Shown: positions 52,801-60,069 of the stretch, in pieces | Layout of the letters: the number at the start of each line of letters is the position of its first letter | How positions within the stretch are numbered: the first letter of the stretch is position 1 | Assembly (NCBI GenBank): GCA_017459985.1 | Contig: JAFUBX010000001.1 | Location: 62,001 to 126,000, forward strand | Origin: Parasporobacterium sp. | GTDB taxonomy: Bacteria > Bacillota > Clostridia > Lachnospirales > Lachnospiraceae | DNA: 64,000 nt | Reading direction: 5' to 3' | The notes under the pieces: model-generated | Seen by the model: only the letters and a program-made list of their open reading frames with translations | Told to the model about the DNA's origin: nothing | The model's database searches: none | Made by a program: the position numbers and the translations under genes

Positions 52801-53236
52801 TGAGCACTTCCCGGTCAAAGGTCTGCTTCTTCCGGATGGTCAGGGTATCCCGGCGGATCTGTTCCATGGTGGCGATCCCTTCCTGAAACGCCTCCATGGT
52901 GGTCACGATGGTGCAAGGCTGCCCTTCCCGGATCTTCCGGATCACTTCCAGCCGCTGCTCCGACAGATAGCTGCCCTGGATATCCGCTTTATGAAACATG
53001 GGATCCAGTGCCGGATACAGCAGGACTTCCCGGTCAAATACCGCGATATTTCCCGTGATCTCCGAGGCATTCATTTCATCCCGCGCCACGATGACCAGGT
53101 ATTCAAATCCCTGCTTCAGTTCTGTTAAAAGCTCTTCCGTCTGAGAGGGGACGCACCCCTCCAGCTGAATGCACCGGCCTTCTCCGAGATCTTCCGCCAT
53201 GATATGAAATTGTGGAAGTTTCTGCGCAATTTCCAT
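49874..53236 (-). CDS. mfd: Transcription-repair coupling factor Mfd
   Basis: This 1120-residue protein removes stalled RNA polymerase and recruits UvrA. N-terminal UvrB-like domains are followed by the RNA-polymerase-interacting module (GDYVVHEQHGVGVFLGI), the translocase with Walker A ICGDVGFGKTEVAVRAA, VIDEEQRFG, and HGKMASRELE plus TTIIETGLDIPNVNT in the second motor domain. The C-terminal domain is present (ELFDRFGEIPRATLNLLEVA). AGTTACATG-type start context is weak. It begins 18 bp after pth and heads a run of tightly joined repair and tRNA genes. Confidence 0.98.
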   Translation of the reverse strand: MEIAQKLPQFHIMAEDLGEGRCIQLEGCVPSQTEELLTELKQGFEYLVIVARDEMNASEITGNIAVFDREVLLYPALDPMFHKADIQGSYLSEQRLEVIRKIREGQPCTIVTTMEAFQEGIATMEQIRRDTLTIRKKQTFDREVLSEKLVETGYVHENQVTGHGEFSVRGSILDIFPFGSRVPFRIDFFGDEVDEIRIFDPGSQRSVELAQELVIYPGENLQEDEEHTGSFRDYFLDRKTLFVLNEPARIIKNLMGMNPLLSAQDTEYDVLPEDLSEERIRSTLSVMKELTAGPSVILSSFGETLEEIRAYRRIRLNARNIPSYNGRFNDLMEDLKKYREKGYTVILECAGDIRKDRMIRNLMDSDILAGKVEANPRYHIPESEICVRTGQARIGFEYPEIRFALITEVDIFGVRKNRRRKKKYTGDPIREFTDLSPGDYVVHEQHGVGVFLGIERIRVDGIEKDYMKIGYAQNANLYVLVSQFDKIQKYAGSDSAAPKLNRLGGKEWVNTKEKVRSAVQDIARDLVKLYAQRQMQNGFRYSADTVWQREFEDSFEYEETEDQLHAIEDVKADMESGKIMDRLICGDVGFGKTEVAVRAAFKAVQDSRQVAFLTPTTILAQQHYHTLVRRLEHYPVSIRMLSRFASAREQKEILKGMADGTVDIVVGTHRLLSKDVRFHDLGLLVIDEEQRFGVVHKEKIKQLRQNVDVITLSATPIPRTLHMSLTGIRDMSLLTEPPIDRLPIQTYVMEYSEEAVREAITRETARGGQVYYVYNRTSNIDLVADNLSRLLPNLHIAYAHGKMASRELENIMFDFIDGTIDVLVSTTIIETGLDIPNVNTIIIHDADHFGLSQLYQLRGRVGRSNRTSYAFLMYKKDKLIREVAEKRLKAIREFSDLGSGIRIAMRDLEIRGAGNVLGAEQSGHMEAVGYELYCKMLNEAVAALKGESVQEDFETTVDLNVDGYIPSSYITDEWEKLNMYKRIAGITDLEDMEDVRQELFDRFGEIPRATLNLLEVALIKARAHELYVLEIAENKNKTGKEFKITLFNRAPMAEGYQIYDVIRRNEDKLKYNMSKNCFTYFPAGSFSGLEEIRKTLMEFFDILSQIVCTNKSRESQEQIL

Positions 53237-53254
53237 GTAACTGTCACTTTCCTG

Positions 53255-53815
53255 TTAATTGAACCGGTTCATTGCATGATCCGGACCGTTTTCAACGATA
53301 TCAATGGCTGCAGCGGCAGCCCTGGAAAAGGCGTCATCCAGGAGAGTTCGTTCCTCGCCGGACGGATGCCCCAGGACAAAATCCGCCATATCCATCTCTC
53401 CGGGACAATGCCCGATCCCGATCCGGATCCGGGTAAAATCCTGGGTCCCGGTCATCCGGATGATGTCCTTCATTCCGTTATGGCCCCCCGCGGATCCGCT
53501 CTTCCGGATCCGGAGCCTGCCGGTATCCAGATCGGAATCATCATAGATCACGATCAGATGATCCTTTTCGATCTTATAAAAATGCATCAGCGCCTGTACC
53601 GCCTGTCCGCTGAGGTTCATAAAGGTCCTGGGCTTGGCCAGGATCACTTTCTCTTTTCCGATCATCCCTTTCCCGTAATAGGATTTATGAAGCGACCGGT
53701 TGATCTTTACAGACAGTTCTGCGGCCAGCAGATCGATGCAGTCAAATCCCACATTATGCCTGGTATGGGCGTACTGTTCCGTCGGATTGCCCAATCCTAC
53801 AATCAGATACATCAT
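53255..53815 (-). CDS. pth: Peptidyl-tRNA hydrolase
   Basis: This 186-residue enzyme releases tRNA from peptidyl-tRNAs that dropped off the ribosome. The start is ATG 53815 or the next codon (two consecutive ATGs) behind CGGAG; the longer frame upstream is not coding. Motifs are IVGLGNPTEQYAHTRHNVGF with the catalytic His, PRTFMNLSG, and YDDSDLDTGRLRIRKSGSAG. pth followed by mfd is a widespread Firmicutes order. Promoter at 53843-53870; divergent from spoVG. Confidence 0.97.
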   Translation of the reverse strand: MMYLIVGLGNPTEQYAHTRHNVGFDCIDLLAAELSVKINRSLHKSYYGKGMIGKEKVILAKPRTFMNLSGQAVQALMHFYKIEKDHLIVIYDDSDLDTGRLRIRKSGSAGGHNGMKDIIRMTGTQDFTRIRIGIGHCPGEMDMADFVLGHPSGEERTLLDDAFSRAAAAAIDIVENGPDHAMNRFN

Positions 53816-53842
53816 TTTTCTCCGTTTTTCCGTAATGCTTTT

Positions 53843-53870
53843 ATTATAATTTTTCTGATACCTTTGTCCA
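53843..53870 (-). promoter_or_regulatory. Promoter of the pth-mfd run
   Basis: TGGACA (53865-53870), 16-bp spacer, TATAAT (53843-53848) on the minus strand. Confidence 0.65.
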
Positions 53871-53908
53871 TTCTTTTCTGATATTTTCTTCTTTTTCGGA
53901 TTATTGAA

Positions 53909-53937
53909 TTGTTTTTTATAAATACAAGTGATATACT
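53909..53937 (+). promoter_or_regulatory. Promoter of spoVG
   Basis: TTGTTT (53909-53914), 17-bp spacer, TATACT (53932-53937) on the plus strand. In Bacillus spoVG uses sigma-H, but no clear sigma-H boxes are visible here. Confidence 0.6.
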
Positions 53938-54012
53938 TTGGGTACAATAAAATTTAATAAGTGTTAATTGCTTTCTTACGGACTTTCTTTGAGAAACACT
54001 AAAGGAGTTTTC

Positions 54013-54285
54013 ATGAATATTACAGATGTAAATGTAAGGCTTATTAAGAAGGAAGGAAAAATGAAAGCGGTGGCTTCCATAACGATCGATGATGAGTTTG
54101 TTGTACACGACATCAAGATCATCGATGGGGAAAAAGGCTCATTTATTGCTATGCCCAGCCGTAAGGCTCAGGATGGCGAGTATCGTGATATCGTTCACCC
54201 GATCAATCAGGAGACCCGCTCATTTCTTCAGAACCTGATCCTGAACAAGTATGAAGAAGTAGTCAGAGAGGCTTCTGATTTCTAA
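54013..54285 (+). CDS. spoVG: SpoVG, RNA/DNA-binding regulator
   Basis: This 90-residue protein starts at ATG 54013, five bases after AAAGGAG; the longer frame upstream lacks a ribosome binding site. The sequence [32 protein letters not shown] and FIAMPSRK is characteristic of SpoVG. The protein binds nucleic acids and affects septation and sporulation in Bacillus and virulence genes elsewhere. It is divergent from pth and ends before a clear terminator, so it is monocistronic. Confidence 0.97.
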   Translation: MNITDVNVRLIKKEGKMKAVASITIDDEFVVHDIKIIDGEKGSFIAMPSRKAQDGEYRDIVHPINQETRSFLQNLILNKYEEVVREASDF

Positions 54286-54313
54286 ATACAATCGTTATTA
54301 AGCCAAAAGCACG

Positions 54314-54347
54314 AAGGGGCTGCCCGGTTCACCGGCAGCCCCTTTTT
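54314..54347 (+). terminator. Terminator of spoVG
   Basis: GGGGCTGCC (54316-54324) pairs with GGCAGCCCC, followed by TTTTTC. It may also serve the convergent prs transcript from the other side (flanking AA on the left). Confidence 0.9.
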
Positions 54348-54365
54348 CTGTCCTTCAGATCCCTT

Positions 54366-55541
54366 TTATGCTCTTGCATTATAATTGCTGATCAGTTCCT
54401 TGATCTTGGAAGCCGGGCTCAGCAGATCTCCGATGGAAGCATCATGGTTCAGCGTATCGATCAGGTAGGAAATGTATTTGAACATATCCACACTGATATA
54501 ATATTCCCTGGTGAGAAGTTCCGGTGACTGATAGGTCAGATTGGTGGTAAGGATCTTATCAAAGATCCCCTTCTCGTAGGCTTTATCGAATTTCTCCATG
54601 CCATTGGTGAACAGTCCGAAGGTGGAAAAAATAAATACTCTTCTTGCGCCCCGTTCCTTCAGATCGCTGGCGGTATCGATCATGCTGCCGCCGGAGGAAA
54701 TCATGTCGTCCACAACGATCACGTCCTTGCCGTTGATATCCGCACCGAGGTATTCATGGGCGACGATCGGATTCATGCCGTCGACGATGGTGGAATAATC
54801 CCTTCTCTTATAGAACATTCCCATATTGATGCCCAGCACGCTGGCAAAGAACACGGAACGGTCAATCGCACCTTCATCCGGAGATACCATCATCAGATGA
54901 TCCGCATCAAAGATCACATCCCCGACATTTTTGCACAATCCCTTCAGGAACTGATAGGAGGCCCGGATCGTTTCAAATCCCTTCAGCGGGGAGCAGTTGA
55001 TGACCCTGGGATCGTGGGCATCGAAGGTGATCACGTTCTCAACGCCCATGGCATAAAGTTCCTGCAGCCCCATGGCGCAGTCCAGGGATTCCCGCGCGGT
55101 TCTTCTGTGCTGACGGCTTTCGTACAGGAACGGCATAATGACGGTGATCCGTTTGGCCTTGCCCGCGATGGCTGCGATAATCCTCTTGAGATCCTGGAAA
55201 TGATCATCGGGGGACATAAAATTGGTTTTGCCGCACAGGGAATAGGTAATGCTGTGGTTGCATACATCCACGAGGATGAAAATATCCTTTCCTCTGACGG
55301 ATTCGTAAATAATTCCCTTTGCCTCGCCGGTTCCGAACCGGGGGTTGGCGGCTTTGATCAGATAGGAGTCCTTCTTGTATCCGGCCAGAGCCAGACTGTC
55401 CTTATAATCGCTTTCCCGGTGCTTGCGCCAGGAAGAAATATAAGAATCCACCTGTCTGCCCATCTCGGAACAGCTTACCAGGGGAATGATCCCCAGTTCT
55501 CCCACCGGAACGGTATTGATCTGAATATCTTCTCGCAGCAT
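54366..55541 (-). CDS. prs: Ribose-phosphate pyrophosphokinase, long clostridial form
   Basis: This 391-residue protein carries PRPP-synthetase features: MPFLYESRQHRRT, ITFDAHDPRVINCSPL, and the PRPP-binding loop VIVVDDMISSGGSMIDTA. It is about 70 residues longer than the classic enzyme and has an unusual N-terminus (MLREDIQINTVPVGELG), a form I associate with Lachnospiraceae. It makes PRPP from ribose 5-phosphate and ATP. GGAGGGATAATC precedes the ATG, only 2 bp after the dnaI stop. This places nucleotide supply with the primosome genes on one message. Confidence 0.87.
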   Translation of the reverse strand: MLREDIQINTVPVGELGIIPLVSCSEMGRQVDSYISSWRKHRESDYKDSLALAGYKKDSYLIKAANPRFGTGEAKGIIYESVRGKDIFILVDVCNHSITYSLCGKTNFMSPDDHFQDLKRIIAAIAGKAKRITVIMPFLYESRQHRRTARESLDCAMGLQELYAMGVENVITFDAHDPRVINCSPLKGFETIRASYQFLKGLCKNVGDVIFDADHLMMVSPDEGAIDRSVFFASVLGINMGMFYKRRDYSTIVDGMNPIVAHEYLGADINGKDVIVVDDMISSGGSMIDTASDLKERGARRVFIFSTFGLFTNGMEKFDKAYEKGIFDKILTTNLTYQSPELLTREYYISVDMFKYISYLIDTLNHDASIGDLLSPASKIKELISNYNARA

Positions 55542-55543
55542 GA

Positions 55544-56524
55544 TTATCCCTCCAATTTTTTCATAATTCTGATATCTTTGCCAAACAATTTGATGAATGT
55601 GTACTTTTCCGCAATCCGGGAAAATACCCGCTCTGAGTAACTGTTTCTGATCTGTTCGATTGACAGGTTTGTGGAAATAATCGTATGTCTGTTCCTGAGA
55701 AGCCGTTCATTGATACAGTTAAAAAACGCGGACTGTATAAATGCATTGGTATATTCCGTACCTAAATCATCGATAATCAGCAGATCGCAGGAAAACAGAT
55801 CCTCCGCGATCCGCTCCTGATTTCTGCTGCCGAAGGTGTTGTCTGCCAGGATCCCGAACAGCTTGACCGCTGACAGATAGATGACCGGATGTCCCTGATC
55901 CAGGATCTCTTTGGCGATGCAGTTGCATAAGAAAGTTTTTCCGGTTCCGGTCTCACCGGTTATAAACAGATTATCAGAAGACTCTTCAAAAGACAACACA
56001 AAATCTTTTGCAGTTGAAACAGCTTTTTGCGCAATAAGGAACGGACTTTCCGAGGGTTTGCCTTCCAGAGGCTCCCGGGAATAGTACCGGAAGGAGAAGG
56101 TGCCGAAATTTTCCTTCTCCAGGATCTGCCTTAAATTGGACTGGTCATACAGTAAACTGATGATGGCGTTTTTAAAGCAGCTGCATTCCTTTCCGTCGAT
56201 AAACCCGGTATCCCCGCAAAGGCTGCACTCGTACCGGGGTTTCAGATCCTCCGGGGTATATCCGGCATTCCTAAGGAGCGCTTCCTTCCGTGCGGTCAGG
56301 GATTTCATCTCCCGGTCATAGGCTTGTCTGTCCGCACCCCTTCCTCTAATACGCATAACAGCCATATCGACAGATAGCTGTGCGATACGGCTGTTTATCA
56401 TGTTCAGTTCCGGTATCTCCCCCTCAATCCTGCGGGTTCGGTACCGGCATGCCTGAACTGCTTTCAACTGCTTCTCATCATATTCTCTTAATAACTGCTT
56501 ATAGGCAGACTCTGAAATATTCAA
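55544..56524 (-). CDS. DnaI/DnaC-like replicative helicase loader ATPase
   Basis: This 326-residue AAA+ protein starts at TTG 56524 with GGGAG six bases upstream. The N-terminal part has a zinc-binding cysteine cluster (CSLCGDTGFIDGKECSCF) like that of DnaI. The ATPase part shows FITGETGTGKTFLCNCIA (Walker A), LLIDDLGTEYTNAF (Walker B) and TNLSIEQI (sensor). It should load the DnaB-type helicase during replication initiation. It lies between dnaD and prs. Confidence 0.92.
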   Translation of the reverse strand: MNISESAYKQLLREYDEKQLKAVQACRYRTRRIEGEIPELNMINSRIAQLSVDMAVMRIRGRGADRQAYDREMKSLTARKEALLRNAGYTPEDLKPRYECSLCGDTGFIDGKECSCFKNAIISLLYDQSNLRQILEKENFGTFSFRYYSREPLEGKPSESPFLIAQKAVSTAKDFVLSFEESSDNLFITGETGTGKTFLCNCIAKEILDQGHPVIYLSAVKLFGILADNTFGSRNQERIAEDLFSCDLLIIDDLGTEYTNAFIQSAFFNCINERLLRNRHTIISTNLSIEQIRNSYSERVFSRIAEKYTFIKLFGKDIRIMKKLEG

Positions 56525-56536
56525 GCGATTCTCCCG

Positions 56537-57631
56537 TTATTGATTTCCGATCAGCTTCTGCTCCAGGGCGCTGTAGTCATAGCTTCTCTGGGCAAAATTG
56601 TTAAATCTGGTATTGACTGCGGTCTGCTTCTCCGGGATCTCTTTGTGTTCTTTCCGGCGGGAGGACTGTTCGAAGACTTCATCCAGTTTCCGGACGTCTT
56701 CCGCCGTTGTCACCCCCCGGCTCTTCCAGTTCTTCAGGATCGCATCCGTATATTCAAAGCTGGGCTGATGCAGCTGATCCATGGTCTTGCTGCAGGCGAG
56801 CAGCACGATCTGCAGAGGGAACCCGTAGGAGAGGGTCCACCGGGACACGAACTCCGCTTCATTCCTGGTGGGCTGGCGGTTGTTCAGTCCAAAGGCGGCC
56901 AGCACCTGATAGCAGCCGTCGGTATACATGGAAGACATTAATTTGGCCGCATGGACGGTGCGGACCCCGTTCTCCGCCCAGTTCAGGGCGGTCTTCTCGA
57001 TATAACGGATACTGCGGTGGTTTCTGGAGACACAGTATTCAAAGAGATATTCGATCAGATCTGCCGGGAACTTCAGGCCGTCCAGCAGATAAAGCACGGT
57101 ATTCGTATCCTGCCCGGACAGGGGTCTTCCGAGATATTTCTGAATAATATAAAACAGCTGGCTGATCTCCTCCTGATCGGAAAACGCAAGGATCTCCGTC
57201 TGGGAATACTCCCGCTTCTTCGGGAGCTCAGGACCCTCCTTCACCGTATCCCGGGGCTGTCCCGGTACAGGGGCTCCGGTCACATTCAGGGTCAGTTTCT
57301 CCTTTACAGGCGCCTCCCCACTCTCCGTAAGATCCGTCAGGGAGACGATGTTTAGGGAGGTCAGGGTATTCTCCTCATCGAAGGTCAGCCTGAGCAGGCC
57401 CTTGCGCTGCCAGTATTTCAGGGCCCGGACCACATCCTTCTCGGTATTGTTGAAGGCGTCCGCGATCCGGGAGATCGACAGCTCGGATTTATTCTCATTC
57501 ACACATTTCAGCAGGTAAATATAGATCTTTACGAACTCGCCGGCAGCATACGGCATAAACTGCTCGATAAAGCAGTTTGAAACCGTCGTATAACTGGCAA
57601 AGCCGTCCTGTTTCAGTGTGAAATTGCTCAT
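56537..57631 (-). CDS. dnaD: DnaD-domain primosome protein
   Basis: This 364-residue protein starts at ATG 57631, seven bases after AAAGGG; an ATG two codons upstream is too close to it. An N-terminal winged-helix-like segment (ISRIADAFNNTEKDVVRALKYWQRKGLL) is followed by two DnaD/DnaB-type domains. The first is FYIIQKYLGRPLSGQDTNT and the second has the signature YTDAILKNWKSRGVTTAEDV. DnaD family proteins remodel DNA and recruit the helicase loader at oriC. The linked DnaI-like loader and three DnaA boxes upstream strengthen this role. Confidence 0.92.
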   Translation of the reverse strand: MSNFTLKQDGFASYTTVSNCFIEQFMPYAAGEFVKIYIYLLKCVNENKSELSISRIADAFNNTEKDVVRALKYWQRKGLLRLTFDEENTLTSLNIVSLTDLTESGEAPVKEKLTLNVTGAPVPGQPRDTVKEGPELPKKREYSQTEILAFSDQEEISQLFYIIQKYLGRPLSGQDTNTVLYLLDGLKFPADLIEYLFEYCVSRNHRSIRYIEKTALNWAENGVRTVHAAKLMSSMYTDGCYQVLAAFGLNNRQPTRNEAEFVSRWTLSYGFPLQIVLLACSKTMDQLHQPSFEYTDAILKNWKSRGVTTAEDVRKLDEVFEQSSRRKEHKEIPEKQTAVNTRFNNFAQRSYDYSALEQKLIGNQ

Positions 57632-57697
57632 TCCCATTCCCTTTCAAGTCTCCGGAAAGCGCTGTAATACGTATGCTGTCTTCCCGGAGCATGGGTT

Positions 57698-57726
57698 ACT
57701 ATATCATAAGGTTCCCCGTTTGAAAA
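57698..57726 (-). promoter_or_regulatory. Promoter of the dnaD-dnaI-prs operon
   Basis: TTTTCA (57721-57726), 17-bp spacer, TATAGT (57698-57703), about 70 bases upstream of dnaD. DnaA boxes begin ~48 bp upstream of the -35. Confidence 0.55.
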
Positions 57727-57773
57727 GTCTCAAAAAACCGCCATTTTCCCCGGATTCCTGCCAAAGATTGATA

Positions 57774-57800
57774 TGTGGAAAATGTGTATAATGTGGATAA
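57774..57800 (-). promoter_or_regulatory. Three directly abutting DnaA boxes
   Basis: Read on the minus strand, 57800-57774 is TTATCCACA, TTATACACA and TTTTCCACA with no spacer. The first two match the TTATNCACA consensus exactly and the third differs by one base. A further partial match, TGTGGAAAG, is at 57891. They lie between murC and the dnaD operon. Confidence 0.75.
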
Positions 57801-57837
57801 AAAACCACTTGACAAAAAAGAACTTTTTTCCAAGTGG
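57798..57837 (-). terminator. Terminator of murC
   Basis: CCACTTG (57805-57811) and CAAGTGG (57831-57837) with an inner AAAAAAG/CTTTTTT stem, followed on the minus strand by TTTTTTA. Its T tract overlaps the first DnaA box. Confidence 0.85.
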
Positions 57838-57908
57838 CTTTCCCGTTTTTTTCGGTCCTGTCTGCCGGGCGGATCCCCGGTTCAAAATTTTGTGGAAAGA
57901 GTGGAAAA

Positions 57909-59291
57909 CTAGTTTCCGAGAATAAAATCGCCTATTAAAACAACATCCCCGGCTCCCATAGTTATAAACACATCTCCGCTGCTGCAATTTTCCAGCAAAA
58001 AATTTTCTATTTCATCGAATGTGGGGAAATAATAACATTCGGTTCCCAGACTGCGGATTTTCTCCATCAGTTCCCGGGAGGATGTCCCGTGGATATTCTT
58101 CTCCCTTGCCGCATAGATCTCCGCCAGGATCACCGCATCCGATCTGGAAAGCTGCTTTGCGAAATCATCCATAAAAGCTTCTGTCCGGCTGTAGGTGTGC
58201 GGCTGAAATACGACCCACAGCTTCCTGTGTGGGATCTTCAGCGCCGCATTCAATGTGGCTTCGATCTCATCCGGGTGATGGGCATAGTCATCGATCACCG
58301 TGATTCCCCGGATCTGTCCCTTATACTGGAATCTCCGGTCCACGCCGCTGAACCCGGATACACACTGCATCGCGGCTCTCACATCCAGTCCCATTCCGTA
58401 GGCGCTGGCGATCGCGGCGAGGGCATTATATACATTGTGCTCTCCCGGCACCTTCAGAGAGACTCTTCCGATCCGCTCTCCTTTCAGATACAGATCAAAC
58501 TGCGGGCATGCCTCCTGATTATACGTGATCTCCTGTGCCCGGACCTCACAGCCTTCGGATTCTCCGAAGGTGATGATCCGGCAGTTCAGGCCCCCGGTAA
58601 AATACTCCGGATCCTCGATCTCCCCGTTGATCACAAGGACGCCGTCATCCGGAAGCAGGTGGGCAAATTCCCGGAAGCTGTGCCGGATATCCGCAAGGTC
58701 TTTAAAGAAATCCATATGGTCTTCCTTAACATTCAGAATCACCGCCAGAGTCGGGAAGAAAGACAGAAAGCTGTTGGTGTATTCGCAGGCTTCCGTAATA
58801 AAATGGCCGGACGCGCCGATCCGGGTATTGCCGTGGATCGACGGCATGATGCCTCCCACCATGATGGTCGGATCGGTTCCGGCATCCAGCATGATCTCCG
58901 ACAGCATGGAGGTGGTGGTGGTCTTCCCATGGGTTCCCGCGACGCAGACAGAGGTCTCATAATTCTTCATCATCTGTCCCAGAAACTCCGCCCTGGTCAC
59001 ACAGGGGATTTCAAGTGCCCTTGCTTTCTTCAGTTCCGGATTTTCTTCGGAGATCGCCGCGGTGTAAACCACCATATCCGTATCCGGTGCGATATTGTCC
59101 CCGGACTGTCCGATAAAGACTGTGGCGCCTTCCTGCTGCAGCTGTGCGGTCAGTCCGGATGCCTTTGAATCAGAGCCGGTCACCTCAAATCCCCGGGAAA
59201 GCAGCACCTGGGCGATGGCGCTCATGCTGATCCCGCCGATCCCGATGAAATGTATTTTCTGTTTCCGGTTAAAATCAATGTTCTGTGCCAT
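57909..59291 (-). CDS. murC: UDP-N-acetylmuramate--L-alanine ligase
   Basis: This 460-residue enzyme adds L-alanine to UDP-MurNAc, the first peptide step of peptidoglycan synthesis. The N-terminal Rossmann motif IHFIGIGGISMSAIAQVL, the ATP loop VAGTHGKTTTTSML, the EACEYTNSFL segment and the C-terminal DDYAHHPDEIEATL are all typical. Length is normal. It starts at ATG 59291 behind GAGGAATAATAGAAT. It is not in a dcw cluster here but stands between xth and the dnaD operon. Confidence 0.98.
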   Translation of the reverse strand: MAQNIDFNRKQKIHFIGIGGISMSAIAQVLLSRGFEVTGSDSKASGLTAQLQQEGATVFIGQSGDNIAPDTDMVVYTAAISEENPELKKARALEIPCVTRAEFLGQMMKNYETSVCVAGTHGKTTTTSMLSEIMLDAGTDPTIMVGGIMPSIHGNTRIGASGHFITEACEYTNSFLSFFPTLAVILNVKEDHMDFFKDLADIRHSFREFAHLLPDDGVLVINGEIEDPEYFTGGLNCRIITFGESEGCEVRAQEITYNQEACPQFDLYLKGERIGRVSLKVPGEHNVYNALAAIASAYGMGLDVRAAMQCVSGFSGVDRRFQYKGQIRGITVIDDYAHHPDEIEATLNAALKIPHRKLWVVFQPHTYSRTEAFMDDFAKQLSRSDAVILAEIYAAREKNIHGTSSRELMEKIRSLGTECYYFPTFDEIENFLLENCSSGDVFITMGAGDVVLIGDFILGN

Positions 59292-59313
59292 ATTCTATTA
59301 TTCCTCTTATCTG

Positions 59314-60069
59314 TTATAGATCGATATCCAGCTCCACAGGGCAGTGATCCGACCCGTAGACCTCTGTCAGTATTTTACTGTCTGTCATAGCCCCTGTCAA
59401 AGACTCCGAGCAGATAAAATAGTCGATCCGCCATCCGGCGTTTTTCTCCCTTGCGTGAAAGCGGTAGGACCACCAGGAATATACCTGTTCCAGATCCGGA
59501 TAAAAATACCGGAAGGAATCCACAAACCCGGAAGAAAGCACCCGGTCCATCTTCTCCCGTTCCTGATCCGTAAAACCCGCATTCTGATGGTTGGTCTTCG
59601 GATTTTTCAGATCGATCTCCTTATGGGCCACATTCAGATCCCCGCAGAAGATCACCGGCTTATGCGCGTCCAGGCTCTTCACATACGTAAGGAATGCGTC
59701 CTCCCACTCCATTCTGTAATCGAGGCGCTTTAATCCCTCCTGGGAATTCGGGGTATAGACTGTCACCAGATAAAAGCGGTCATATTCCAGCGTGATCACC
59801 CGTCCCTCGTGATCAAACGCCTCCCTGCCGATTCCGTATGACACCCGGACCGGTTCCTGCTTTACAAAGACTGCGGTTCCCGAATAGCCCTTTTTCTCCG
59901 CGTAATTCCAGTACTGATGATAACCGGGAAGATCCAGAAGGATCTGTCCTTCCTGACATTTTGTCTCCTGCAGACAGAAAATATCCGCATCCGCTTCCCG
60001 GAAAAATTCTGAAAATCCCTTTCCGAGGCAGGCTCTGATCCCATTTACATTCCAGGATATGATTTTCAT
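59314..60069 (-). CDS. xth: Exodeoxyribonuclease III
   Basis: This 251-residue AP endonuclease/3' exonuclease has the family motifs MKIISWNVNGIRACL, FCLQETKCQEGQ, FCGDLNVAHKEIDLKNP, WWSYRFHAREKNAGWRIDYF and the final GSDHCPVELDI with the catalytic His. It repairs abasic sites. Its ATG overlaps the stop of the large unknown gene by 4 bp, so the two are co-expressed, which is an odd pair. It is followed by murC after 22 bp. Confidence 0.97.
   Translation of the reverse strand: MKIISWNVNGIRACLGKGFSEFFREADADIFCLQETKCQEGQILLDLPGYHQYWNYAEKKGYSGTAVFVKQEPVRVSYGIGREAFDHEGRVITLEYDRFYLVTVYTPNSQEGLKRLDYRMEWEDAFLTYVKSLDAHKPVIFCGDLNVAHKEIDLKNPKTNHQNAGFTDQEREKMDRVLSSGFVDSFRYFYPDLEQVYSWWSYRFHAREKNAGWRIDYFICSESLTGAMTDSKILTEVYGSDHCPVELDIDL

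Noticed and set aside
57774-57900. Chromosomal origin of replication
   Set aside because: Three DnaA boxes are present, but no dnaA, dnaN, rpmH or gyr genes and no clear AT-rich unwinding region with further box clusters; a regulatory site is more likely.
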